A stretch of 64,000 nucleotides of DNA from NCBI RefSeq assembly GCF_014202275.1, contig NZ_JACHGF010000001.1, forward strand, positions 124,001-188,000. The letters run 5' to 3'. Source of the stretch: Rhabdobacter roseus. Its GTDB lineage: Bacteria; Bacteroidota; Bacteroidia; Cytophagales; Spirosomataceae. The notes below the pieces were generated by a model that saw nothing but the letters and a program-made list of their open reading frames with translations, was not told the DNA's origin and searched no databases. A program made the translations under genes and the position numbers. Of this stretch, positions 35,615-43,842 are shown piece after piece. Position 1 is the stretch's first letter; every line of letters begins with the position of its first letter.

Positions 35615-36197
35615 GGGCAGGAATCGTATAGCGACGCTGGGAGGTTTTTTCGGTACAGAGCACGCGGGTACGGCGGAGCACGCCTCGTGTAAACTCCCTT
35701 TGCTGAAAAACGAAATCGCAGCCCTCATTGAGATGCAGCAGCGGTACTTTATTATGGTCGGGCAGGGGCGCATCGTATTGCCGCAGGGCGTGCAGCAGGG
35801 GCAGATCGCTCCCGGTGGAGGCTTTGGGAGCCAGCGCATACCGCCGGAGCGGAAGCAAAACAGAAGGGGGAAAAATAGCCTCCGTAAGGACGGGTTGCAG
35901 GAGTTCGCGAAAGGATTTTTGCCATTCGGGCCCATGGGGCGCTACCCGGCACTTATGCGTTGCGAACACGGCGCAGTGCGCTACTTCGTGCAGGTAGGTA
36001 ATCAAAAAGCTGTACGGATTCAGGTTGACGTTGACGGTAATGCGCGGGCGGGCTTTTGGTTTTACCGAAAAATCGCCCAGCCGGGTACGCCGCGGCCGCG
36101 TGATCCGTAGATCAAAGTTGTATTGCTGCCAGAGCTGCTCACAATAGCTCAGCGCCAGAGGTGGAATATAGGGAGCTAAGAGGGCTTGTCTTTCCAT
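35592..36197 (-). CDS. SprT-like zinc-binding protein
   Basis: A 201-residue protein with a SprT-type core. The zinc-site helix reads FLITYLHEVAHCAVF, matching HExxH, and a third ligand is likely in the HGPEWQKSFRELL segment. A C-terminal zinc-ribbon-like part exists but has few Cys (DFVFQQREFTRGVLRRTRVLC). SprT proteins are metallopeptidase-like, and in eukaryotes (SPRTN) act on DNA-protein cross-links; bacterial roles are unclear. It is translated just ahead of porU, with which it overlaps, so co-expression is likely, though a functional link to secretion is not established. Confidence 0.85.
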   Translation of the reverse strand: MERQALLAPYIPPLALSYCEQLWQQYNFDLRITRPRRTRLGDFSVKPKARPRITVNVNLNPYSFLITYLHEVAHCAVFATHKCRVAPHGPEWQKSFRELLQPVLTEAIFPPSVLLPLRRYALAPKASTGSDLPLLHALRQYDAPLPDHNKVPLLHLNEGCDFVFQQREFTRGVLRRTRVLCTEKTSQRRYTIPAHALVETR

Positions 36198-36207
36198 ACC
36201 TCTAAGT

Positions 36208-36250
36208 AAAAAAGAAAAGCCTTACTAGGGTAGCAAGGCTTTTCTTTTTT
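36208..36250. terminator. Bidirectional intrinsic terminator
   Basis: A perfect 16-base stem (36208-36223 with 36235-36250) around an 11-base loop. Six A and six T residues border it on the two sides, so it can work in both directions. It ends the small lipoprotein gene on the minus strand. Confidence 0.92.
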
Positions 36251-36276
36251 CTGAACGTATCTAATCCAAATTAGGC

Positions 36277-36447
36277 TTAGAGGCTGTCAGACATCATAGT
36301 CGTGTCAGCGAAAGAAGTATCAACGGTCATCGTATCAATGTCCATGTTGATAGACGTCGTGTCAGCACCTTCTTCAGCAGGTTTGCTAGTACAAGCGGCA
36401 AATGCCATCATGCCAGCTACGAAAGCGAAAGCAAGTAATTTTTTCAT
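36277..36447 (-). CDS. Small acidic lipoprotein of unknown function
   Basis: Starting at 36447 (MKKLLAFAF) the protein has 56 residues: a lipoprotein signal ending AFAAC (Cys19), and a mature part of about 38 residues made mostly of Thr, Asp, Ser and Met (for example DTTSINMDIDTM). The frame extends upstream to 36489, but that part has no signal character. It has its own promoter and a strong terminator, so it is a real monocistronic gene. The low-complexity acidic tail suggests a surface or periplasmic peptide; nothing indicates what it binds. Confidence 0.75.
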   Translation of the reverse strand: MKKLLAFAFVAGMMAFAACTSKPAEEGADTTSINMDIDTMTVDTSFADTTMMSDSL

Positions 36448-36477
36448 TTTTTTGCGGTGTTTATAAGGTTTCGGGTA

Positions 36478-36506
36478 CAAAAGTAGCACTAATTTTTAGA
36501 TGGCAA
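36478..36506 (-). promoter_or_regulatory. Promoter of the small lipoprotein gene
   Basis: Minus-strand TTG (36504-36506), 18 bases, then TACTTTTG (36478-36485): both elements of the Bacteroidota promoter. The ATG follows 30 bases downstream. Confidence 0.65.
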
Positions 36507-36602
36507 TGGTTTTATGTTTGTATTTTTCCAAGAACTTAAAATTTCCTTAGAAAGTAATGCCAGTACTTACTTTTATACAATAAAGAAGTGGTACCCTTAC
36601 AG

Positions 36603-37379
36603 TTAAGTAAGAGCCTCTGATTGAGCATTGAAGGATTTAACGGCGTAAGCGACCTCCGGTAGTAGCGCTGAATTGTGTTCGATGCCATTGCCTACCACAA
36701 TCACGTCCGCGCCCGCTTCCAGGGCAGCGTAGGCTTTGTCCGTTGAATTGATACCCCCACCCACGATAAGAGGTACCTCCGTTACTTCGCGTACGGCGGC
36801 AATCATGGCGGCGGGCACGGGCTGCTGGGCTCCGCTACCGGCGTCGAGGTACATATACCCCAGGCCCAGCATTTCACCAGCCATGGCGGTGCAGGCGGCC
36901 ACGCCGGGCTTGTCGTGCGGGATCGGGAGCGTATTACTAATGTAAGAGACGGTCGTTAGCTTGCCACTTTCAACAAGCATATAGCCGGTAGGAAGTACCT
37001 CGATGCCGCTCTTGCGTAGTACGGGGGCGGCTATGACGTGCTGACCGATGAGCAGATCCGGGTTGCGGCCCGAAATCAGCGAAAGCAGCAGGATGGCATC
37101 CGCCGAGGAGGCAATGTGCAGGCTGCTGCCGGGGAAAAGAATAGCGGGAATGGTAGTATGGACGTGAATGGCTTCGATAAGCTGATCGATCGCGTAGTTC
37201 ATGATCAGGCTTCCTCCCACAAAAAAAAAGTCAACGCCCTGAGTGGCCGCTTGCCGCAAAAAAGCGGGAAAAGTAGCCAGGTCAACCTTATCGGGATCCA
37301 GTAAAACGGCAAACGATTTTTTTTGCCGCCTGCGTTTGTCGGATAGAAGTGACGCTATTTTTTTAGATGTATTCTGCAT
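36603..37379 (-). CDS. Geranylgeranylglyceryl phosphate synthase family protein (GGGPS/PcrB)
   Basis: A 258-residue TIM barrel. The N-terminal phosphate/Mg segment FAVLLDPDKVDL, then VDFFFVGGSLIM, AILFPGSSLHI, the Tyr-rich YMYLDAGSGAQQP and the C-terminal phosphate grip VPLIVGGGINSTDKA with ADVIVVGNGIEHN are family signatures. Archaeal members make the first ether bond of membrane lipids from glycerol-1-phosphate. Bacteroidota members are known to have GGGP synthase activity in vitro, but the cellular product is not established. No G1P dehydrogenase or DGGGP synthase is adjacent. Confidence 0.9.
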   Translation of the reverse strand: MQNTSKKIASLLSDKRRRQKKSFAVLLDPDKVDLATFPAFLRQAATQGVDFFFVGGSLIMNYAIDQLIEAIHVHTTIPAILFPGSSLHIASSADAILLLSLISGRNPDLLIGQHVIAAPVLRKSGIEVLPTGYMLVESGKLTTVSYISNTLPIPHDKPGVAACTAMAGEMLGLGYMYLDAGSGAQQPVPAAMIAAVREVTEVPLIVGGGINSTDKAYAALEAGADVIVVGNGIEHNSALLPEVAYAVKSFNAQSEALT

Positions 37380-37547
37380 TCGATTCTTGCTCTACCGTAC
37401 GTCTAGAAAGGCTGTGTTAGTCCCAATGAGCCGCTAATTTTACCCAAAAGTACTAAAATAGGTCAAAAAGGGATGCCCGGAACGAAAGCAATTTAAAAAT
37501 CATCCTGGCGGCCTTATCTCAGGAAGACATTGCTCAGCCCGGACGCT

Positions 37548-37883
37548 CTAGTCCAGAAACATACCCAAAACCCCGGAAACGATGGCGACGATCAGACCGA
37601 ATAGCAAGGCCGTAATGAAGCCATCGATCGCGAAACCATCCACCAGCGCGGCCGTCAGGTAGATCATCAGCACGTTGATGACAAAGTAAAAGAGGCCCAG
37701 CGTGAGAATGGTGATCGGGAGGGCCAGGATCTGTAATACGGGCCGCACGAAGGTATTCAAAATACCCAGCACAATGGCCGCTACTACGGCCGTAGTAATG
37801 TTGGAGACGTGCACGCCATCCAGGAGGTTCGCCGCCACAATGATGGCCACGGTACTGATGACTAATCGTATCAATAAATTCAT
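37548..37883 (-). CDS. Small membrane protein of the YvlD / 'phage holin family 4_2' group
   Basis: A 111-residue protein with four hydrophobic helices (about 5-22, 30-50, 55-78, 86-108). The central ILGILNTFVRPVLQILALPITILTLGLFYFVINVLMI is characteristic of the PF04020 family. The database label 'phage holin' is historical; there are no phage genes nearby. The family is linked in some bacteria to envelope stress. It sits 14 bases from the stop of hisIE in the same orientation. Confidence 0.85.
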   Translation of the reverse strand: MNLLIRLVISTVAIIVAANLLDGVHVSNITTAVVAAIVLGILNTFVRPVLQILALPITILTLGLFYFVINVLMIYLTAALVDGFAIDGFITALLFGLIVAIVSGVLGMFLD

Positions 37884-37897
37884 TTGCTAGCAGAAGT

Positions 37898-38512
37898 TTA
37901 GCGGTGACGGCTACTAAGTACGTCAATAACCTCATCCAAATCAACATTTTTGTATTCCAATAGCACCAGCAGGTGAAAAAGCAGGTCGGCTACTTCGTCC
38001 TTGAAGAGGTCGTCGTTGGTATCTTTGGCTTCAATCACCACCTCCACAGCTTCTTCACCTACCTTCTGGGCTACCTTATTAATGCCACGACTGAAGAGCT
38101 GGCTCGTGTAGGAAGCGTCGGTGGGGTTGTTCTTCCGCTCGCGGATAATTTGTTTCTGTAGGTAGTTTAAGAACAACGCTTTGCCCTCGTTTTTTTCGTC
38201 GAAGCAGGTGTCGGCCCCGGTGTGGCAGGTAGGTCCGGCGGGCGTAGCCTTGATCAGGATCGTGTCGCCGTCGCAGTCTACGGCCATGGATTGTACGTAC
38301 AGAAAATTATCGGAGGTTTCGCCCTTGGTCCAGAGGCGCTGCTTGCTGCGGCTGAAAAAGGTTACCTTACCCTCCGCCTGGGTTTTTTCGAAGGCTTCCT
38401 GGTTGAGGTACCCCAGCATAAGTACTTTGTGGGTGGTGGCGTCCTGCACCACGGCGGGCACGAGTCCGTCGGGAGCTTTGGAGAAAGCGATGGTAGAAAA
38501 GTCCGTATTCAT
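37898..38512 (-). CDS. hisIE: Bifunctional phosphoribosyl-AMP cyclohydrolase / phosphoribosyl-ATP diphosphatase
   Basis: A 204-residue fusion catalysing the second and third steps of histidine synthesis. The HisI half (1-110) shows LWTKGETSDNFL, DCDGDTILIKATPAGPTCHTG with the zinc-binding Cys residues, and the HisE half (about 115-204) shows KVGEEAVEVVIEAKDTNDDLFKDEVADLLFHLLVLL, the MazG-like helices with the EExxE/ExxD metal ligands. It is the last gene of the hisH-A-F-IE run. Confidence 0.95.
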   Translation of the reverse strand: MNTDFSTIAFSKAPDGLVPAVVQDATTHKVLMLGYLNQEAFEKTQAEGKVTFFSRSKQRLWTKGETSDNFLYVQSMAVDCDGDTILIKATPAGPTCHTGADTCFDEKNEGKALFLNYLQKQIIRERKNNPTDASYTSQLFSRGINKVAQKVGEEAVEVVIEAKDTNDDLFKDEVADLLFHLLVLLEYKNVDLDEVIDVLSSRHR

Positions 38513-38565
38513 GTATAATCGTACATCAAGGGTAAAAAAATCGGGAGTTGTTGGGGTAGTTGGCG

Positions 38566-39345
38566 CTACTTGGTCATGCGCATGGGAATACCCTGGCCGT
38601 GCAGGTACTGCTTGAGGTCGGGGATGTCGATTTCGCGAAAATGAAAAATACTGGCCGCCAGGCCCGCGTCGGCTTTACCGGCCGTGAATACTTCCTGGAA
38701 GTGCTCCATGGTACCCGCCCCGCCCGAAGCAATGATGGGGATGTTGGCGTTGCCAGAAATGGTGGCGGTGAGCTCCAGGGCAAAGCCCGCTTTGGTGCCG
38801 TCGGTATCCATGGACGTGAGCAGGATTTCGCCCGCGCCGCGTTCTTCTACCTCCTTGGCCCAGGGTAGGGTACGTAGCTCGGTGGGTTTGCGCCCGCCGT
38901 GGGTGTGCACGATGTGCTCCCAGGGCATGTCGGGGCCGGCAGGTACGTAGCGGGTGTCGATGGCCACCACGATGCACTGGCTCCCAAACTCCAGCGCCAG
39001 CTCATTGATGAGATCCGGATTGCGCACAGCGGCGGAGTTAATGGATACCTTGTCGGCCCCGGCGTGCAGCATGGCCGACACGTCCGCTACGGACGAAATA
39101 CCGCCGCCCACCGTAAAGGGTATATTAATAGTATGCGCTACCCGCCGCACCAGCTCGGCGAAGGTTTTGCGGTCTTCGACCGTCGCCGTGATGTCCAGAA
39201 ACACGAGCTCATCGGCGCCCTGCTCAGCGTAGAGCGCGCCCAGTTCTACGGCGTCGCCGGCGTCGCGGAGGTTTACAAAATTTACTCCTTTAACCGTTCG
39301 TCCGTCTTTAACGTCCAGGCAGGGGATGATGCGTTTGGTGAGCAT
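38566..39345 (-). CDS. hisF: Imidazole glycerol phosphate synthase cyclase subunit
   Basis: A 259-residue TIM barrel. The start [19 protein letters not shown] holds the catalytic Asp of the first strand (CLDV), and the second Asp is in [13 protein letters not shown]. The two half-barrel phosphate sites are visible as [10 protein letters not shown] and [12 protein letters not shown]. With HisH it turns PRFAR plus ammonia into imidazole glycerol phosphate and AICAR. It starts 17 bases after hisA. Confidence 0.96.
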   Translation of the reverse strand: MLTKRIIPCLDVKDGRTVKGVNFVNLRDAGDAVELGALYAEQGADELVFLDITATVEDRKTFAELVRRVAHTINIPFTVGGGISSVADVSAMLHAGADKVSINSAAVRNPDLINELALEFGSQCIVVAIDTRYVPAGPDMPWEHIVHTHGGRKPTELRTLPWAKEVEERGAGEILLTSMDTDGTKAGFALELTATISGNANIPIIASGGAGTMEHFQEVFTAGKADAGLAASIFHFREIDIPDLKQYLHGQGIPMRMTK

Positions 39346-39362
39346 AGTCAGGAACGGTCTAT

Positions 39363-40094
39363 TTAAGAACTAAAGGCTTTGAGTTGGGACAGCGTAATGC
39401 GGTTTTCGTAAATCGCTTTTCCGATAATAACCCCAAATAGCTTCATCTGGGCTAGTTTTTCTACGTCGGCCAGGGTACTTACGCCCCCGCTGGCAATGAT
39501 GTGCAGGTCGGGGCATTTGTCCTGTAAGTTTTTATAGAGGTCAAACGAAGGCCCCTGCAGCAGTCCGTCTTTGGCTACGTCGGTACTGATGGCGTAGCGA
39601 ACGCCTTTCTCCAGGTACCTTTCCACGAAGTCATACACCCAGAGCTCGGTACCTTCTTCCCAGCCGCTTACGGCTACTTTCTCATTGCGGGCGTCGGCCC
39701 CCAGGATGATGCGGTCGCCGCCGTACTGGCTCAGCCAGGCCTCAAAGAGCTCGGGCTGCTTCACGGCCACGCTACCGCCCGTAACCTGCTTGGCCCCGCT
39801 TTCAAACACCACGCGCAGGTCGTCGTCAGACTGTACCCCGCCGCCGAAGTCGATGTGCAGACGGGTGCGGGAGGCCAGCGTTTCAAGTACCTTCCAGTTT
39901 ACTACTCGCTTGGCTTTGGCACCGTCGAGGTCCACCAGGTGCAGGCGGGTGAGGCCGGCGTCTTCAAATTGCTTGGCTACCTCGAGCGGGTTTTCGTTGT
40001 AGATTTTCTTCTGGGCGTAGTCGCCCTGCGTCAGGCGCACGCACTTGCCCTCGATGAGGTCAATGGCCGGTATGATATGAAAGGTACTTTTCAT
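39363..40094 (-). CDS. hisA: Phosphoribosylformimino-AICAR ribotide isomerase
   Basis: A 243-residue TIM barrel related to HisF. The catalytic Asp pair is in [14 protein letters not shown] (residue about 11) and [13 protein letters not shown]. The phosphate grips are [12 protein letters not shown] and [12 protein letters not shown]. It opens the ring of ProFAR to give PRFAR, the substrate of HisF-HisH. Located between hisH and hisF in the operon. Confidence 0.96.
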   Translation of the reverse strand: MKSTFHIIPAIDLIEGKCVRLTQGDYAQKKIYNENPLEVAKQFEDAGLTRLHLVDLDGAKAKRVVNWKVLETLASRTRLHIDFGGGVQSDDDLRVVFESGAKQVTGGSVAVKQPELFEAWLSQYGGDRIILGADARNEKVAVSGWEEGTELWVYDFVERYLEKGVRYAISTDVAKDGLLQGPSFDLYKNLQDKCPDLHIIASGGVSTLADVEKLAQMKLFGVIIGKAIYENRITLSQLKAFSS

Positions 40095-40122
40095 GAATGC
40101 GGGAAAAGGTACTTTGGTAAAT

Positions 40123-40710
40123 TTAGAGCGTCAAAAAATTGGACAAAATCCGCTGCCCTACTTCTCCGCTGATTTCGCAGTGAAACTGGGCGGCGTAAAA
40201 GTTGTCCTTGTGCAGCATGGCGCTGAAAGGGTGTACGTACTCGCAGCTGGCTACGGTGAAGGGGCAAACCGGGGCGGCGTAGCTGTGCACGAAGTACACG
40301 TAGGCATCCTCCGGTAGCCCCGCCGTGAGCGGACTGCCGTAGGCGTGGATGCTGTTCCAGCCCATGTGGGGTACTTTGAAGCCCGGCGTAGCCGGAAAAC
40401 GCAGCACGTCAACGTCGAAGATACCCATGCAGGTGGTGTTGTTTTCCTCGGAGTAGCGACACATGAGCTGCATGCCTACGCAGGTACCCAGTACGGGCTG
40501 CGTGAGGGACGGGATGAGCCGGTCGAGGCCTTTGCGGCGGAGGTAGTTCATGGCCGTGCTGGCCTCACCCACACCGGGGAAAATCACCTTATCCGCCGAG
40601 CGAATCTCGGCTTCGTCGTCGGTGTAGAGGTAGCTGGCACCCAGGCGGTCGAGGGCGTACATCACCGACTGCACATTGCCCGCGTTGTATTTGATAATAA
40701 CTGTTTTCAT
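40123..40710 (-). CDS. hisH: Imidazole glycerol phosphate synthase glutaminase subunit
   Basis: A 195-residue class I glutamine amidotransferase. The start MKTVIIKYNAGNVQSV at 40710 matches the family; the frame runs on to 40836 only through the leader. The nucleophile is in PVLGTCVGMQLM, the oxyanion segment in GVGEAS, and the His-Glu pair in QFHCEISGE. It supplies ammonia to HisF. As the first gene of the run it is preceded by a leader with a likely attenuator. Confidence 0.94.
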   Translation of the reverse strand: MKTVIIKYNAGNVQSVMYALDRLGASYLYTDDEAEIRSADKVIFPGVGEASTAMNYLRRKGLDRLIPSLTQPVLGTCVGMQLMCRYSEENNTTCMGIFDVDVLRFPATPGFKVPHMGWNSIHAYGSPLTAGLPEDAYVYFVHSYAAPVCPFTVASCEYVHPFSAMLHKDNFYAAQFHCEISGEVGQRILSNFLTL

Positions 40711-40738
40711 GTATTTCCTACGTAAGAAATTGACCCAA

Positions 40739-40786
40739 AGGGTACTTTCTATTTCTATTTTCAAATAAATATTTCCCAAGTACCCT
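40739..40786. repeat. Inverted AGGGTACTT/AAGTACCCT pair before hisH
   Basis: AGGGTACTT (40739-40747) and AAGTACCCT (40778-40786) are perfect inverted 9-base arms with a 30-base AT-rich centre, 29 bases upstream of hisH and after the leader terminator. Confidence 0.5.
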
Positions 40787-40813
40787 GTGCCGTGCGACGG
40801 ACCGCCATCCGCC

Positions 40814-40849
40814 AAAAAGGAAGCCCGACTCGTCAAGAATCGGGCTTCC
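40814..40849 (-). terminator. Intrinsic terminator in the his leader (attenuator candidate)
   Basis: On the minus strand GGAAGCCCGA and TCGGGCTTCC form a perfect 10-base stem with an 11-base loop, followed by TTTTT. It lies between the leader peptide and hisH, 104 bases before the hisH start, so it would stop transcription before the operon unless relieved. Confidence 0.8.
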
Positions 40850-40911
40850 GGGTACTATGTATTGAACCTTATTACACCTTTTATTCGCAAAAATACATCG
40901 CCCATCATGCC

Positions 40912-40962
40912 CTAAGCACAATGACTATGGTGAATGGGAAGATATATTCCGGCGTTTAGCAT
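40912..40962 (-). CDS. Probable histidine-rich leader peptide of the his operon
   Basis: A 16-codon frame, MLNAGIYLPIHHSHCA, then TAG. Three of its last six residues are His (HHSH), which is what a his leader needs to sense charged His-tRNA by ribosome stalling. Downstream, in order, are a strong terminator and hisH-hisA-hisF-hisIE. The -7 box ends only 4 bases before the ATG, so the transcript may be leaderless, or translation may be weak; this is the main caveat. A 5-base complementarity (CUUCC in the peptide-coding part with GGAAG of the terminator arm) could form an antiterminator. Confidence 0.5.
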   Translation of the reverse strand: MLNAGIYLPIHHSHCA

Positions 40963-40966
40963 GGCA

Positions 40967-40974
40967 CAAAGGTA
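40967..40974 (-). promoter_or_regulatory. -7 box of the his leader promoter
   Basis: Minus-strand TACCTTTG matches TAnnTTTG. Transcription from here would give a leader RNA of about 150 bases up to the terminator. No exact -33 TTTG is seen; the region is A/T-rich. Confidence 0.5.
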
Positions 40975-41006
40975 CGTAAAGATTTTGAGGCTGTAAAAAG
41001 CTTTTT

Positions 41007-41912
41007 TTAAAAAAGAGTACCTTGTACGGCCTGCGGCCGGAGCACGGGCGGCTCTACCGCTAGCCCAAGCTGTTCATTGAGGGTATCAACCCAGTACTTG
41101 GTAAGCTCCGGCGAGAGAATGTTCTCGTGCAAATGAATGAAAATATACGCTTCCTGTAGGCCCTGAGCCAGCCATTGCCCCAGGCGGTCTATCCAGGCGT
41201 GGGTGCGGGCGTAGTCGGTGGGGTGCAGCTCGTTGCCCACAAAGCGCAGCGTGAAGGTAGGGCTGGTGAGGGCCATGTGCAGGACGTCGCGCCGCCCGGC
41301 CACGTCGGTCATGACGGTGCCCGCTCCCTGCGCACGAAGTACCTCCAGGGTGCGTTGCCACTGGTACTCGTCCGAGAACCAGGCTGGATGCCGAAACTCC
41401 ACCGCTATAGGGAAGCCATCGGGCAGGCTTTTCAGAAAGTGTTCCAGCGCCGGAAGCTTGGTCGGATCAAAGGCGGGCGAAAGCTGTAGAAAGGTGGTGC
41501 CGAGGTTGTGCTCCAGACTCAGCATGGCCTCCACAAACTGGTTGGTGAGCTGGGTGGCTCCTACGAGCTCTGCCTCGTGGCTGATGGCCTGCGGCCACTT
41601 GGGACAAAACCGGAACTCCCGCGTGACGGCCTCCTGCCACTTCCGCAGCGTCGTGTCGGTGGGGATCTGGTAGTGGGTGACGTTGAGCTCAATGGTATTG
41701 AACTGGCGGGCGTAGTGGTACAAAAACTCCTTTTCCTTGGCGTTGGAAGGGTACAGCTTCCCGAGCCACTCCCGGTTGGACCAGATCGGCGGGCCCACGT
41801 AGATCCGCGGACTGGCGGCGGGGGTACCTGTAAGTACCTTTTGCGTGAAGGGATGGGTAGGTGGAAGCGTGAAGTTTACCTGCGAAATATCGTCAAGTTT
41901 ACCAAAGTCCAT
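41007..41912 (-). CDS. DUF72 domain-containing protein
   Basis: A 301-residue TIM-barrel-like protein. DUF72 segments are clear: IYVGPPIWSNREWLGKLYPSNAKEKEFLYHYARQFNTIELNVTHY near residue 37-80, FCPKWPQAISHE, GTTFLQLSPAFDP, IAVEFRHPAWFS and TLRFVGNELHPTDY. The usual 'FPG/YP' and 'VE-N-SFY' positions are replaced by variants (VTHYQIPT), so it belongs to a divergent branch. Function is unknown for the whole family. The gene precedes the his leader on the same strand but is probably a separate unit. Confidence 0.88.
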   Translation of the reverse strand: MDFGKLDDISQVNFTLPPTHPFTQKVLTGTPAASPRIYVGPPIWSNREWLGKLYPSNAKEKEFLYHYARQFNTIELNVTHYQIPTDTTLRKWQEAVTREFRFCPKWPQAISHEAELVGATQLTNQFVEAMLSLEHNLGTTFLQLSPAFDPTKLPALEHFLKSLPDGFPIAVEFRHPAWFSDEYQWQRTLEVLRAQGAGTVMTDVAGRRDVLHMALTSPTFTLRFVGNELHPTDYARTHAWIDRLGQWLAQGLQEAYIFIHLHENILSPELTKYWVDTLNEQLGLAVEPPVLRPQAVQGTLF

Positions 41913-42092
41913 CGTCGGTTTCCGTTTTAGGGTAGTTGTCTAATCTGGTTATCGCCTACAAGAATCAATCGGGGTACCTACGCTCCCTGATACCGTACTC
42001 CGGCTGGGTACCTTTGATGTGGGGAGCGGCGGCTCCTTTCTGACTCCTTTAAGTAGTGTCATGAAATCAACGCGTAATCTACTAATTTGTCC

Positions 42093-42100
42093 TATTTTTG
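42093..42100 (+). promoter_or_regulatory. -7 box upstream of the M14 peptidase gene
   Basis: TATTTTTG matches TAnnTTTG, 24 bases before the ATG at 42124. A second match, TACCTTTG at 42009-42016, lies further upstream and could be an alternative. Confidence 0.45.
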
Positions 42101-42123
42101 TCGAATCATTTTACAAAAATAAA

Positions 42124-43614
42124 ATGAAAACAGCCCTTCTTTTCATGTCATTACTAACTGCCTCTGCCGCGCTGGCGCAGCCTGCTCAGCTGGCACAACA
42201 CCAGTTGGCCCAGCGCCTGCACGACGCCCACACCGCCTACCAGGAGCCGTCGCTGGCTTTCCGGCGCTTCAAACACGCCGACGTGCTGGCGCTGGTCAAT
42301 CAGCGGCGCACGAACCCGATGTACGAGGTCACGCAGGTAGGGGAGTCGTTTGAGGGGCGAAGTATCCACATGATCAAAGTAGGTACCGGGCCGCACAAGG
42401 TACTTTTCTGGTCGCAGATGCACGGCGACGAGCCTACGGCCACCATGGCTACCTTCGACATCCTGAATTTCCTGGAAGCGAAAAACGACGGCTTCGACGC
42501 GCTACGGAAGCAGGTACTTGACAGCACGACGCTGTACTTTGTGCCCATGCTCAATCCCGACGGGGCCGAGCGCTACCAACGCCGCAACGCCCAGGGCATT
42601 GACCTCAACCGCGACGCCAAGTACCTTCAGGCACCCGAATCCCGCATTTTGAAGGAACTTCAGCAAACGCTCAAACCCGAAGTAGGTTTTAACCTCCACG
42701 ACCAAAGCCCGCGCTACTCGGCCGGGCGCAGCCCCAAGGTAGCTACGTTGTCATTTCTGGCTACGGCCTATGACCACGAGCGGTCGATCAACCCCGTTCG
42801 GGAAAAATCCATGCAGCTCATTGTGCGCATGAACCGCGTGCTGCAGCGTTTTATCCCCGACCAGGTAGGGCGCTACAACGACAACCACGAGCCCCGGGCC
42901 TTTGGCGATAATATCCAGAAGTGGGGTACCACGCTGATCCTGATCGAGTCGGGAGGGTACCTGGGCGACCCCGAGAAGCAGTACATCCGGAAGCTAAACT
43001 TCGTGGCCATGCTGTCGGCCCTGGAGGCGATTGCCGACGGCTCGCTGCGGCAGGAAAACCGCGAGGACTACTACCAGATCCCCGAAAACGCCAACTACGT
43101 GTACGACCTGCTGGTGCGCAACGCCACCATCAGGAAAGGCGCTCACCTCTACCAGACCGACCTGGGCATCAACCGCAGCGAGGTCAACTACGCCAACGCC
43201 ACCAAGTTCTTTTATTACAGCCGCATCGACGAGCTCGGAGATTTGTCGACGCACTACGGCAGCGAGGAAGTCGATGCCCGGGACTATGTGCTGGAGCGGG
43301 GCAAGGTATATCCAACGGTTTTTAAAAACCTAACCGAGCTGGGTAAAGTGAACACCCGGCAGCTGCTACAGCAGGGCTACACCTACGTGCGCCTGGCCGG
43401 CGACACCAATAGCCGGGCGCTGGGGCTGTACTTTACGGTGCACCCGCTGCACGTGCTGCGCAAAGGGCAGGTACTTTCGGGTACCCCGCAGCTGGGCGAA
43501 ACCGCTACTTTCGTGCTCAAAAAAGAAGGGAAGGTCGTGTACGCCGTGGTAAATGGCTTTGTGTATAACCTGCAAGAGGAACATACGCGCGTAGGCAACG
43601 GAATTGTGGAATGA
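42124..43614 (+). CDS. Secreted M14-family zinc carboxypeptidase
   Basis: About 496 residues. The start at 42124 gives a Sec signal (MKTALLFMSLLTASAALAQ); the frame upstream to 42019 has none. The M14 core begins near residue 45 (ADVLALVNQRRTNPMYE). Zinc ligands are in WSQMHGDEPT (HxxE) and FNLHDQSPRYS (third His). The specificity/substrate segment LNPDGAERYQRRNAQGIDLNRDA carries the NxDG and NR motifs, and the catalytic Glu is in LILIESGGYLG. The last 170 residues form an extra domain of unknown role. It should remove C-terminal amino acids from peptides in the periplasm or outside. Confidence 0.9.
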   Translation: MKTALLFMSLLTASAALAQPAQLAQHQLAQRLHDAHTAYQEPSLAFRRFKHADVLALVNQRRTNPMYEVTQVGESFEGRSIHMIKVGTGPHKVLFWSQMHGDEPTATMATFDILNFLEAKNDGFDALRKQVLDSTTLYFVPMLNPDGAERYQRRNAQGIDLNRDAKYLQAPESRILKELQQTLKPEVGFNLHDQSPRYSAGRSPKVATLSFLATAYDHERSINPVREKSMQLIVRMNRVLQRFIPDQVGRYNDNHEPRAFGDNIQKWGTTLILIESGGYLGDPEKQYIRKLNFVAMLSALEAIADGSLRQENREDYYQIPENANYVYDLLVRNATIRKGAHLYQTDLGINRSEVNYANATKFFYYSRIDELGDLSTHYGSEEVDARDYVLERGKVYPTVFKNLTELGKVNTRQLLQQGYTYVRLAGDTNSRALGLYFTVHPLHVLRKGQVLSGTPQLGETATFVLKKEGKVVYAVVNGFVYNLQEEHTRVGNGIVE

Positions 43615-43775
43615 ACCTACTAAAACAGGGGTAAAACCCCCAGATACCCGAAGACTATTTGCCATTAGGTACTTTGGGCTACCCTTCCTGTTTTGTTAGG
43701 TAGGTTAAACTTAAAATATTGAAAAACAGGAACTTGCTTTATTTAAAATAACTGACCCGTAATATTGGCATAACA

Positions 43776-43803
43776 TTGAGGTAATACGAGCAATCTACTT
43801 TTG
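43776..43803 (+). promoter_or_regulatory. Promoter of the TonB receptor gene
   Basis: TTG (43776-43778), 17 bases, then TACTTTTG (43796-43803), a match to both Bacteroidota elements. The start codon follows 39 bases after the -7 box. No sensor-type sigma/anti-sigma pair is adjacent. Confidence 0.6.
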
Positions 43804-43842
43804 TGGCGGAAACATAAACTGTATTCTGACACCTGAAAAAGT

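Noticed and set aside
37548-37883. A phage remnant suggested by the name 'phage holin family'
   Set aside because: The family name is historical; there are no integrase, capsid or lysis genes nearby, and base composition does not change.
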